From an uncultured Roseateles sp. (GTDB taxonomy: Bacteria > Pseudomonadota > Gammaproteobacteria > Burkholderiales > Burkholderiaceae_C), in assembly GCF_945956965.1 (NCBI RefSeq), contig NZ_CAMFJS010000023.1:21994-85993 (forward strand): 64,000 bases of DNA, in the 5' to 3' direction. The position numbers were made by a program, and so were the translations under genes. The notes under the pieces are model-generated. The model was not told where the DNA came from. It did not search any database and worked only from the letters and a program-made list of their open reading frames with translations. How positions within the stretch are numbered: the first letter of the stretch is position 1; the number at the start of each line of letters is the position of its first letter. This document shows, piece after piece, positions 55,370-63,049 of the stretch.

Positions 55370-56043
55370 AGCTACTGCTCGACTTTCTGCCCCTGATCCT
55401 GTTCTTCGTCACCTTCAAGTACGCAGACTCACACAAAGACTGGGCCGCCGCATTTGCCACCGAGCATTTCGGCTTCATGGTCTCGGGCGGCAAGGTCGGG
55501 CTGGAAGAAGGCCCGGTGCTGCTGGCCACCCTGGTGGTGATGGTGGCCACCCTGACCCAAGCCCTGATCACCAAGCTGCGCGGCAAAAAGATCGACACCA
55601 TGCTGTGGGTTAGCCTGGCCCTGGTGGTCACACTGGGCGGCGCCACCATCTGGTTCCATAACGACACCTTCATCAAGTGGAAGCCCACCGGCCTGTACTG
55701 GGTGATGGCCTTGGTGTTCTGGGTATCGAATGCCTTGCTGGGCAAAAACCTCTTGAAGTCCATGCTGGGCGCCGAGCTGGAACTGCCCGCTGGCGTTTGG
55801 AAGAACCTCAACCGCGCCTGGGTGCTGTTCTTCTCGGGCTTGGGCATTCTTAATCTCTACGTGGCTTATCACTTCTCGACCTCGGCCTGGGCTGACTTCA
55901 AGGTGTTTGGCGTGACCGGCATGATTTTGCTGTTCACCCTGGGCCAAGGGCTTTATCTGGCCCGCCACCTGCCGGAAACCGCCGACGAGGCCAAAGAGGA
56001 GGCCAGCGCCCACAAAGCCGGCCAGCCGGAATCCAAACCATGA
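55366..56043 (+). CDS. yciB: Inner membrane-spanning protein YciB (septation protein A)
   Basis: Integral membrane protein of 225 residues with about six helices. It opens [20 protein letters not shown], the family signature, and contains [24 protein letters not shown]. coli YciB affects cell-envelope integrity and division; the family is also called IspZ. The C-terminal charged tail ([15 protein letters not shown]) extends beyond the E. coli protein. Both ends overlap their neighbours by four bases, giving full translational coupling. Confidence 0.93.
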   Translation: MKLLLDFLPLILFFVTFKYADSHKDWAAAFATEHFGFMVSGGKVGLEEGPVLLATLVVMVATLTQALITKLRGKKIDTMLWVSLALVVTLGGATIWFHNDTFIKWKPTGLYWVMALVFWVSNALLGKNLLKSMLGAELELPAGVWKNLNRAWVLFFSGLGILNLYVAYHFSTSAWADFKVFGVTGMILLFTLGQGLYLARHLPETADEAKEEASAHKAGQPESKP

Positions 56044-56327
56044 ACTCGACACCCAAAGCCGCCGTCAGCGACATCCAAGCCCGTCTGCAACAAGCCCTGA
56101 GCCCGCTGAGCCTGAGCGTGCAAGACGATAGCCACCACCACGCTGGGCACGCCGGTGCCCGCGAAGGGGGCCATTACAGCGTGACCGTGGTGAGCGCCCG
56201 CTTTACAGGTCTTAACCGAGTGGCGCGGCATCGGCTCGTATATGATTCCCTCGGAGAGCTGATGCAAAGAGGCATTCACGCGCTGGTGATTGACGCCCGC
56301 ACGCCGGATGAACCCAATAAACCCTGA
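56040..56327 (+). CDS. BolA-family protein
   Basis: Small regulator of 95 residues. The BolA fold shows LSVQDDSHHHAGHAGAREGGHYSV, here given in part, with the HYSV-VVSARFTGLNRVARHRLV core and the invariant helix segment. BolA proteins partner with monothiol glutaredoxins in iron-sulphur handling and affect cell shape. A histidine-rich loop (SHHHAGH) supplies metal ligands. It ends its operon, and a strong terminator follows 44 bases later. Confidence 0.92.
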   Translation: MNSTPKAAVSDIQARLQQALSPLSLSVQDDSHHHAGHAGAREGGHYSVTVVSARFTGLNRVARHRLVYDSLGELMQRGIHALVIDARTPDEPNKP

Positions 56328-56370
56328 GTCGGTTTGTCATTTGCGATCAGTACACTGCTGAACTTATCTT

Positions 56371-56394
56371 CTGCGCCATCCGGCGCAGTTTTTT
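56371..56394 (+). terminator. Intrinsic terminator after bolA
   Basis: CTGCGCC pairs with GGCGCAG around a four-base loop and is followed by six T residues. It separates the msrB-yciB-bolA operon from the foldase gene, which then needs its own promoter or read-through because the ATG follows about 20 bases later. Confidence 0.9.
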
Positions 56395-56413
56395 CACCCA
56401 AAGCCAATTGCCC

Positions 56414-57223
56414 ATGATGAAGAAGTTTGTGCTCGCCGCCTCCGTTGTGGCCATGATGTCTGCTGCGCTGCTGCCCCTGTCGGCCAGCGCGCAAAATCTC
56501 GCCATCGTCAACGGCAAGCCGGTGCCCAAGGCCCGCGCCGAAGCCCTGATCGCCCAAGTTACCAAGAGCGGCCAGCAGCAACGCACACCCGAGCTGGAAG
56601 CTCAGGTCAAAGACGAAGTCGTGCTGCGTGAAATCTTCATGCAAGAAGCTGCCAAGCGCGGCATCCCTGCTTCCGCCGACTACCAGGCGCAGCTGGAAAT
56701 GGCCAAGCAAAGCATCATGATCCGCGAGCTGTTCGCCGACTACGCCAAGAAGAACCCTGTCTCCGACGCCGATGCCAAGGCCGAGTACGACAAGTTCAAG
56801 GCCCAGAACAGCGGCCAGGAATACCGTGCCCGCCACATCCTGGTGGAAAAGGAAGACGAAGCCATCGCCCTGATCAAGCAGATCAACGGCGGCGCCAAGT
56901 TTGAAGATCTGGCCAAGGCCAACTCCAAGGATCCCGGCTCCGCCGCCAACGGTGGCGATCTGGACTGGGCCAATGGCAATAGCTATGTGGCCGAGTTCAC
57001 CAAGGCCCTGTCGGCCCTGAAGAAGGGTGAGATGACCCAAGAGCCGGTGAAGTCGCAATTCGGCTATCACATCATCAAGCTGGAAGACCTGCGTGAAGCG
57101 CAGTTCCCCGCCTTCGACGACGTCAAGGCCCAGATCGTTCAGCGCCTGCAGCAGCAAAAGGTTGGCGCCTTCCAGCAAGAACTGCGCGAGAAGGCCAAGA
57201 CCGACTACAAGTTCTCGCGTTAA
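56414..57223 (+). CDS. Periplasmic peptidylprolyl isomerase (PpiC/foldase)
   Basis: Exported folding catalyst of 269 residues with one parvulin domain. The signal peptide (KKFVLAASVVAMMSAALLPL) ends near SASAQ. An N-terminal helical region resembles SurA/PrsA chaperones. The parvulin domain (about residues 135-235) begins YRARHILVEKEDEAI and includes NGGDLDWANGNSYVAEF and VKSQFGYHIIKLED. No lipobox is present. The ATG at 56414 or 56417 is likely; a TTG at 56408 is less so. It lies just downstream of the bolA terminator. Confidence 0.92.
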   Translation: MMKKFVLAASVVAMMSAALLPLSASAQNLAIVNGKPVPKARAEALIAQVTKSGQQQRTPELEAQVKDEVVLREIFMQEAAKRGIPASADYQAQLEMAKQSIMIRELFADYAKKNPVSDADAKAEYDKFKAQNSGQEYRARHILVEKEDEAIALIKQINGGAKFEDLAKANSKDPGSAANGGDLDWANGNSYVAEFTKALSALKKGEMTQEPVKSQFGYHIIKLEDLREAQFPAFDDVKAQIVQRLQQQKVGAFQQELREKAKTDYKFSR

Positions 57224-57285
57224 GCTGAACTGAGCTGACGCCTGATCTAAGGCTCGCACGGGCTTAGTCCCGCTGGCCTCAAAAT

Positions 57286-57321
57286 GCAACCCGCGCCGCC
57301 GCAAGGCCGCGCGGGTTGTTC
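57286..57321 (+). terminator. Hairpin after the foldase gene
   Basis: CAACCCGCGC pairs with GCGCGGGTTG around a GC-rich loop, about 65 bases after the foldase stop; it ends in TTGTT, a weak T tract. It probably ends the foldase transcript. An ATG inside it is an unlikely start for the next gene. Confidence 0.6.
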
Positions 57322-57346
57322 GTATCTGCTCCCGGGGTTTTCACAC

Positions 57347-57928
57347 TTGCCTGCCACCCGATTCGCTCGTCGCATCCTGCCCCACCCCGATGTCTTGGCC
57401 AAAACGCCGGGCCTGCGCTGGTTGGGCAACTACCTCGGTCCGCGCCCCTGGCTGTGGGTGGCCCATCGCCGCCGCGTGGCCCTGGGTGCCGGCTTAGGGC
57501 TGGCCGTGGGCGTGATTCCCTTGCCCACCCAGATGGCCGTGGCCGCCGCCGCAGCCGTGATCTGCCGCGGCAATGTGGCCGCCGCCGTGGTGGCCACCTG
57601 GATCACCAACCCCTTCACCCTGGTGCCGATCTGGAGCCTGGCGATTTTTCTGGGCCGCTTGGTCTCGGGCCACACCGGCCCCATCGCCACGCCTGAGATG
57701 CTGGCCCTGGAATGGACGCAGCCCGGCACTTGGTTGGCCTCGGCCTGGCTTTGGATTCAGGCCCTGGGCACGCCGCTGCTGATCGGCCTGCCGCTGGCCG
57801 GGCTGCTGCTGGGCAGCGTGCTCTATCTGCTGGTGTACTTCGCCTGGTGGGCGGTGATTCGCGGTGAACGCTGGCGCCGGCTGCGCAGCCGCGCCAAGGC
57901 CAAGGCGGGGGCCAGCGCGCGCGGCTGA
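57347..57928 (+). CDS. DUF2062 membrane protein
   Basis: Inner-membrane protein of about 193 residues with a DUF2062 domain. GLRWLGNYLGPRPWLWVAHR leads into a long hydrophobic segment GAGLGLAVGVIPLPTQMAVA, then TWITNPFTLVPIWSLAIFLG, the family core (the TNP motif). Function unknown; the domain often accompanies glycosyltransferases. I use TTG 57347, which begins the family-like sequence PATRFARRILPHPDVLAK; the only upstream ATG (57284) lies in the terminator hairpin. Confidence 0.78.
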   Translation: MPATRFARRILPHPDVLAKTPGLRWLGNYLGPRPWLWVAHRRRVALGAGLGLAVGVIPLPTQMAVAAAAAVICRGNVAAAVVATWITNPFTLVPIWSLAIFLGRLVSGHTGPIATPEMLALEWTQPGTWLASAWLWIQALGTPLLIGLPLAGLLLGSVLYLLVYFAWWAVIRGERWRRLRSRAKAKAGASARG

Positions 57929-57942
57929 TCCAGCTCGCAAAT

Positions 57943-58626
57943 TCAGAGCTTCAAGCGCCCGGCCTCGATGCGCAGCTGCCGGTCGCAGGCCTGGGCGATT
58001 TGCGTATCGTGGGTGACCAGCACCAGGGTCGTGCCGGCTTCACGGTTGAGCTCGAACATCAAGTCCATCACGGCGGCGCCGGTGGCGAAGTCCAGGCTGC
58101 CGGTGGGCTCATCGGCCAGCAGCAAGGCCGGCCGCATCACAAAAGCGCGCGCCAAGGCCACACGCTGCTGCTCGCCACCCGAGAGCACGCGCGGATAGTG
58201 CCCCAGGCGCTCGCCCAAACCCACCCGGCCCAGCATCTGCGTGGCCAGCGCCCGCGCCTCACGCTCGCCGCGCAACTCCAGCGGCAGCATGACGTTCTCC
58301 AGCGCGTTCAGATTGGGCAGCAGCTGAAAGCTCTGGAACACAAAGCCCAGCTCCGCCCCGCGCACCGCGGCGCGCTGATCTTCATTGAGCGCAAACAGAT
58401 CATGGCCGCGCAGATGCACGCTGCCGCTGCTGGGTGTGTCCAGCCCCGCCAGGATTGCCAGCAAGGTGCTCTTGCCCGAACCCGAGGCGCCGACGATGGC
58501 CACCGATTCGCGGGCCTGCAGCTGAAATGAAATGTCGCGCAGAATGGTCAACTCGCCAGAGGCGTCTTGCACGCGCTTGCAGACATCTTTCACTTCAAGC
58601 ACGGCGATCGATGCGGTTTCGGACAT
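57943..58626 (-). CDS. ABC transporter ATP-binding protein, YbbA/LolD type
   Basis: ATPase of 227 residues. Walker A is GASGSGKST, the Q-loop region GFVFQSFQLLPNLNALENVM is typical of the MacB/LolD group, the signature is LSGGEQQRVALARAF, and Walker B is LLLADEPTGSLD. Its neighbour, divergent across 18 bases, is the tesA-type esterase, the same pairing as ybbA-tesA in E. coli, so YbbA is the best match. The matching FtsX-like permease (ybbP) is not in the window on either side. Confidence 0.9.
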   Translation of the reverse strand: MSETASIAVLEVKDVCKRVQDASGELTILRDISFQLQARESVAIVGASGSGKSTLLAILAGLDTPSSGSVHLRGHDLFALNEDQRAAVRGAELGFVFQSFQLLPNLNALENVMLPLELRGEREARALATQMLGRVGLGERLGHYPRVLSGGEQQRVALARAFVMRPALLLADEPTGSLDFATGAAVMDLMFELNREAGTTLVLVTHDTQIAQACDRQLRIEAGRLKL

Positions 58627-58644
58627 GGAAGGTGACCTAGAAAA

Positions 58645-59388
58645 ATGAGTAGTAGCGATAGCAGCGGCAAGAACTCAGCAATGCCCCGCCTGGCTTTGAG
58701 CCGACGGGCCTTGAGCCAGGCCGCCCTGCACTGTAGCCTGTGGGGCGCGGCTTTGCTGGTGCCAGGTCTTGCGCAGGCGACATCAGCCGCACCGACAGCT
58801 GGCCCCACGGCCAGCCCCGCAGCCAAAGCCCTGCCGAAGATTTTGGTGCTGGGCGATAGCCTCTCGGCCGAATACGGCCTGGCCCGCGGCGAAGGCTGGG
58901 TGGCCCTGATGGCGCAGCGCATCAAGGCGCAGAAGCTGCCCTTCGAAGTGCAAAACGCCAGCATCAGCGGTGACACCACCTCCGGCGGCCGGGCGCGCCT
59001 GCCGGCCTTGCTGGACGAACACAAGCCCGCCATCGTCATCATTGAGCTGGGTGGCAATGACGCCCTGCGCGGCCTTCCGTTGATGAGCAGCAGTGAGAAC
59101 CTCGCGGCCATGGTCCGCGCCGCTACGCATGCCAAGGCCAAGGTCTTGCTGCTGGGCATGCAGGTGCCGCCGAACTACGGCGCCAGCTATGGGCGCGATT
59201 TCGCGGCCATGTATGTGGATGTGGCCAAAGAGCAGCGCTGCGCCTTGCTGCCCTTCTTGCTCGAAGGCGTTGCCGACCGGCCGGACGCAATGGCATGGTT
59301 TCAGGCTGACCGCATCCACCCCCTGGCCAAGGCACACCCCATCATGCTGGACAAGGTGTGGGCCAAGCTCAAGCCGCTGTTGCGCTGA
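58645..59388 (+). CDS. tesA: Arylesterase/lysophospholipase TesA-like (SGNH hydrolase)
   Basis: Periplasmic SGNH esterase of 247 residues, multifunctional thioesterase/lysophospholipase L1/arylesterase in E. coli. Block I is KILVLGDSLSAEYGL (serine nucleophile), block II SISGDTTSGGRARL, block III IIELGGNDALRGLP, and block V DRIHPLAKAHP with the catalytic Asp-His. The exported N-terminus is unusual: LSRRALSQAALHCSLWGAAL resembles a twin-arginine signal rather than a simple Sec one. An ATG at 58681 may be the real start. Only 18 bases separate it from ybbA. Confidence 0.9.
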   Translation: MSSSDSSGKNSAMPRLALSRRALSQAALHCSLWGAALLVPGLAQATSAAPTAGPTASPAAKALPKILVLGDSLSAEYGLARGEGWVALMAQRIKAQKLPFEVQNASISGDTTSGGRARLPALLDEHKPAIVIIELGGNDALRGLPLMSSSENLAAMVRAATHAKAKVLLLGMQVPPNYGASYGRDFAAMYVDVAKEQRCALLPFLLEGVADRPDAMAWFQADRIHPLAKAHPIMLDKVWAKLKPLLR

Positions 59389-59430
59389 GCTTGCGCGGAG
59401 TGGCCCTGCCCCTTTTTCAGCGCTAAACCC

Positions 59431-61383
59431 TCAGCGCTTATCAGCCTCACTACGGCGGGGTTCGCCCTCGCCGCGTTCGGCCCGGCGCGGCACGCCGCTA
59501 TTCTCAACTCGGGCAGGGGCCGGGGCTTGCGGCGCCATCTGAGGGCGCTGCGGCAGTTCAGCGGCGCGCGCCCGTTCGGGTTGGCGCTCGATTTGCCGCT
59601 CCGGCACCCATTCGCGTGTGCGCTCAGGTGTCCGCTCAGGTATCCGCTCTGGCTGACGCTCAGGAACTCGGTCAGGCACACGTTCGGGCATACGCTCCTG
59701 CACCCGCTCAGGCGCGCGTTGCGGCAGTTGAGCCGGTGACTGCTGCGCGCCCCAGCCCGGCCGATTGAAGTCAGGCTCAGACCTGTGTTCACGTACGGGA
59801 TCACGCCCAGATTCATGCGCCGATTCGCGCACAGGCTCCCGCGCTTGATCACGGCTGCCGCGCCAGGGCATGTCCCCTGCGGCCGCCACAGGCGGATTCA
59901 CAGACACGGCGGCCGGGTTGGCCGGCGCCGGGTTGCCGCCACGGTTCGGAAGGGTGATGCCGGCCTCTCGGTCTCGGGCAAGCTCTCGCTCCCGCTCACG
60001 GCGGCCCACGTTATCACTGCGCCAAGGCAGGCCTTCACCCGGTTGCTGGGCCACAGTGGCCGCCGGGCGCTGGGGTTGCATCACCGGCAAATCCTGGCGG
60101 CCAGGCGCCACTGGCAAAGGCCGCACCGGGGCCGCCTCACTCACCGGCATGGGCCGCACGGCCCCGCCCTGACTGGGCAGATAGCTGATGGCGCCCACCA
60201 CATCGCGGTTGCTACGCGGCCGCTGCACCGTGACCGGGTCGCGCTCATGGTTCAGGCGCTCACCATAGGCCGGGCCGTGGCGATAAGGCGGCACATAGAT
60301 TTCGCGCGGTGCCAGCGGGTACCAACCATAGCGGGGTGGCGGCGGGCGGCCGCCACCAATCGTCACGCCCACGCTCACCGCAGGCCCGCCCACCCAGGCC
60401 ACCAGGGCCGGTGCATACACCGGCCGCACCACATAGCGGCCGGGCGACCAGCACCAGCGATTGCCCCAATAAACCCAGCGGCCGTAGTGAAAAGGCGCGA
60501 AGCCCCAAGGCGCATCGTCCACCCAGCTCCAGCCCCAATGGCGGGTCCAGACCCAGCGGCCATAGCGGTAAGGCGCCCAATCCGTGGCCACGACGGTGGG
60601 AATCCAGACATTGCCGTAATCGGGCGCTTGTTCCCAACGGCCGTGGCGATCCAGGTCTTCCACGCCGGTCATCTCGGGCGAGACATAGCGCTGGCTGATG
60701 GCCGCAACGGCATCGCCTTCGGCGCGGCCTTGGGCCAGCAGCCAGTCGCTGAAGCTATCGGCCTGTAAGCGCTGACGCTCGACTCGGGGGCCATTGGCCC
60801 ACCAGACTTCAATTTGTTCACCGCTGTCCAGCCACACCGGCGGCACATTGCCTGCGCGTTCGGACTCAAAGCGCAGGCGGCCCTGCATGGCGTCGGCACG
60901 GCTGCCTCGGTCCATCTGCGCCAGGCGGTACAGGCCTTCACGCTCGGCGAAGAACAGGCCCTCGCGGGTCTGCACCTTGTATTCGCTCACCGCCTCTTGC
61001 GAGCGCAGGCGCAGGCCCAGATCGCCCTTGGCCAGCAGCAAGAGCACCCGACCTTCATCCAAATGGGTGATTTCAAGATCGCTGCGCTCGTCCAGCCACA
61101 AACTGCTGGAGCCCACGCGCAGGCTCAGCCGCGCACGCTCATCGGTACGCAGGCGATCACCTTCGGCAATGGTTTGATTGCGGGTGACACGCGCCCAGGT
61201 TCGGGCCTCGGCATCGAAGATCCAGGCCTCACCGATCACCTCGGCCACGCGGCCGGCGCGGGTGGGCGGGTCGGCCAAGGCGGGCTGGGCAAAGCCCGCA
61301 AACCCCGTCAGGGCCAACAGCACACACAAGCCGGCGCCTAAACGCCGTTTGACCCAAACTGAAAATTTAGCGGCGGCAGTCAT
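59431..61383 (-). CDS. FecR/DUF6600-like exported protein with a repetitive charged tail
   Basis: Exported protein of 650 residues. The signal peptide ends AQPALA. Residues 40-150 look like a FecR domain (AGRVAEVIGEAWIFDAEART; GDRLRTDERARLSLRVGSSS). Residues 260-340 are rich in tryptophan and tyrosine (WAPYRYGRWVWTRHWGWSW, FHYGRWVYWGNRWCWSPGRY), the DUF6600-like region. The last 250 residues are low-complexity Pro/Arg/Glu, including units like PERVPDRVPERQPERIPERT. No function is established. The tail could be surface- or peptidoglycan-binding. It is convergent with tesA. Confidence 0.8.
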   Translation of the reverse strand: MTAAAKFSVWVKRRLGAGLCVLLALTGFAGFAQPALADPPTRAGRVAEVIGEAWIFDAEARTWARVTRNQTIAEGDRLRTDERARLSLRVGSSSLWLDERSDLEITHLDEGRVLLLLAKGDLGLRLRSQEAVSEYKVQTREGLFFAEREGLYRLAQMDRGSRADAMQGRLRFESERAGNVPPVWLDSGEQIEVWWANGPRVERQRLQADSFSDWLLAQGRAEGDAVAAISQRYVSPEMTGVEDLDRHGRWEQAPDYGNVWIPTVVATDWAPYRYGRWVWTRHWGWSWVDDAPWGFAPFHYGRWVYWGNRWCWSPGRYVVRPVYAPALVAWVGGPAVSVGVTIGGGRPPPPRYGWYPLAPREIYVPPYRHGPAYGERLNHERDPVTVQRPRSNRDVVGAISYLPSQGGAVRPMPVSEAAPVRPLPVAPGRQDLPVMQPQRPAATVAQQPGEGLPWRSDNVGRRERERELARDREAGITLPNRGGNPAPANPAAVSVNPPVAAAGDMPWRGSRDQAREPVRESAHESGRDPVREHRSEPDFNRPGWGAQQSPAQLPQRAPERVQERMPERVPDRVPERQPERIPERTPERTREWVPERQIERQPERARAAELPQRPQMAPQAPAPARVENSGVPRRAERGEGEPRRSEADKR

Positions 61384-61469
61384 GCGTTGCTCCTGTAGTG
61401 CAGGCTCAACGCGCCAGACCCGCTAAAGGACGACGCGAGTTACAAAGCTTTTCACTTTTTACGCATTCA

Positions 61470-62006
61470 TCAATCGTCGGCATTGGGGTCCAGTTCGGGG
61501 AAGAGCACCGAGGTGTAGCCGAAGCGGCTGAAATCCTTGATGCGCATGGGGTAAAGCATGCCTTGCAAATGGTCGCACTCATGCTGGACCACGCGGGCAT
61601 GAAAGCCATCGGCCTCGCGCTCAAAGGCCTGGCCCTGCGCATCGAAACCGCTGTAGCGCAGGCGCGCGAATCGCGGCACCACGCCGCGCAGACCCGGCAC
61701 CGACAAACAGCCTTCCCAACCCTCTTCCAAGTCCTCGGACAAGGGCGTGATGACCGGGTTGATCAGCACCGTGGGCGGCACCGGCGGCGCGTCCGGGTAG
61801 CGCACATTGCTTTGGTAGCCAAAGATCACCAGCTGCAGGTCAATGCCGATTTGCGGCGCCGCCAGGCCGGCGCCATTGGCCGCGCGCATGGTGTCAAACA
61901 TGTCTTCGATCAGGCTCAGCAAGGCCGGCGTGCCGAACTCGGTCACGGGTTGGGCCACCCGCAGCAAGCGCGGGTCACCCATTTTCAAAATCTCATGCAC
62001 GGCCAT
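61470..62006 (-). CDS. def: Peptide deformylase
   Basis: Removes the formyl group from nascent proteins; 178 residues with a metal ion at the active site. Motif 1 is [10 protein letters not shown], motif 2 [11 protein letters not shown] (metal-binding cysteine), motif 3 [13 protein letters not shown] (two metal-binding histidines and the catalytic glutamate). The start [20 protein letters not shown] is typical of the betaproteobacterial type. AAGGA lies nine bases before the ATG. It is a stand-alone copy without fmt nearby, so a second def may exist elsewhere in the genome. Confidence 0.95.
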   Translation of the reverse strand: MAVHEILKMGDPRLLRVAQPVTEFGTPALLSLIEDMFDTMRAANGAGLAAPQIGIDLQLVIFGYQSNVRYPDAPPVPPTVLINPVITPLSEDLEEGWEGCLSVPGLRGVVPRFARLRYSGFDAQGQAFEREADGFHARVVQHECDHLQGMLYPMRIKDFSRFGYTSVLFPELDPNADD

Positions 62007-62025
62007 CAGCGCTCATCCTTGGGTT

Positions 62026-62048
62026 ATCGTTGTTCGAACGATTCTAGG
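62026..62048. promoter_or_regulatory. Divergent promoter/operator between def and the MBL hydrolase
   Basis: ATCGTT-GTTCG-AACGAT is an inverted repeat at 62026-62042. It overlaps a minus-strand -10 box TAGAAT (62046-62041) suited to def, about 35 bases before its ATG. The 10-mer CGATTCTAGG here is identical to the one in the beta-oxidation promoter (36949-36958). AGGAGG at 62046-62051 serves the MBL gene. Confidence 0.5.
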
Positions 62049-62059
62049 AGGCAGACGGC

Positions 62060-63049
62060 ATGACACCGGACTTTGTAGAAGATTTGGGCCAGGGCATTTA
62101 CGCCATCGACACCGGCTTTCAGCGCCCGCGTTTCGACGCGGCCTACCTGATGGTGGAGAACGGCCGTGCCGCCTTCATCGACACCGGCACCAACCATGCC
62201 GTGCCTCGCCTGCTGGCGGCACTGAAAGCTTTGGGCCTGGGCACGGATGCGGTGGATTGGGTCATTCCTACCCATGTGCATCTGGACCACGCCGGCGGCG
62301 CGGGTCTGCTGATGCAAGCCTGCCCCAAGGCACGGCTGCTGGTTCACCCGCGCGGGCAGCGCCATCTGGTCGACCCACGCGCCCTGTGGGAAGGCGCGCT
62401 GGCGGTGTATGGCGAGGAGGAAATGCAGCGCTCCTACGGCCAGCTGCTGCCGGTGGATGAGGCCAGAACCCTGGTCAGCAACGACGAGATGCGCATCGAT
62501 TTGGGCGGCCGGCCGCTGCTGCTGATCGACACCCCCGGCCATGCCCGCCACCACCATTGCCTGTGGGATGCGCGCAGCCACAGCTGGTTCAGCGGCGACA
62601 CCTTCGGGCTGAGTTACCGCGAATTCGACTGCGCACTCAACGGCGCCTGGATCATGCCCAGCAGCACCCCGGTGCAGTTTGAGCCCGAGCCTCTACGCCA
62701 GTCGATTCTGCGGATGCTGAGCTACGCGCCGCGGCAGATCTGCCTGACCCACTACAGCCGTGTCGGCCAGGATGGTGATCTGGCGCGCCTGAGCGCCCTG
62801 CTCTTGCGCCAGATTGATGAGATGGAAGACCTGGCCCTGGCCACCCCGCCCTCAGCCGACCGGCATGAGAAGCTCAAGGCCGGCCTGGCCGAGATCTATT
62901 TGCACCACCTCGCCGCGCACGGCAGTGGGCTGTCGGTGGCACAGCAGCTGGAGCTGCTGCACATGGACATCGAGCTCAACGCCCAGGGCCTGGGCGTGTG
63001 GCTCGACAAACAAGCTCAAGCCGGCTTACGCAAGGACAGCAAGGCGTAA
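62060..63049 (+). CDS. MBL-fold metallo-hydrolase
   Basis: Metallo-beta-lactamase fold hydrolase of 329 residues. The metal-binding HxHxDH motif is PTHVHLDHAGGAG near residue 75. Further ligands come from DTPGHARHHHCLW and the aspartate in WFSGDTFG. The C-terminal helical part (residues 220-329) ends KQAQAGLRKDSKA. This glyoxalase II-like subgroup is common in Burkholderiales without an assigned substrate. AGGAGG precedes the ATG. Its 3' end overlaps the convergent permease gene by 34 bases. Confidence 0.88.
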   Translation: MTPDFVEDLGQGIYAIDTGFQRPRFDAAYLMVENGRAAFIDTGTNHAVPRLLAALKALGLGTDAVDWVIPTHVHLDHAGGAGLLMQACPKARLLVHPRGQRHLVDPRALWEGALAVYGEEEMQRSYGQLLPVDEARTLVSNDEMRIDLGGRPLLLIDTPGHARHHHCLWDARSHSWFSGDTFGLSYREFDCALNGAWIMPSSTPVQFEPEPLRQSILRMLSYAPRQICLTHYSRVGQDGDLARLSALLLRQIDEMEDLALATPPSADRHEKLKAGLAEIYLHHLAAHGSGLSVAQQLELLHMDIELNAQGLGVWLDKQAQAGLRKDSKA

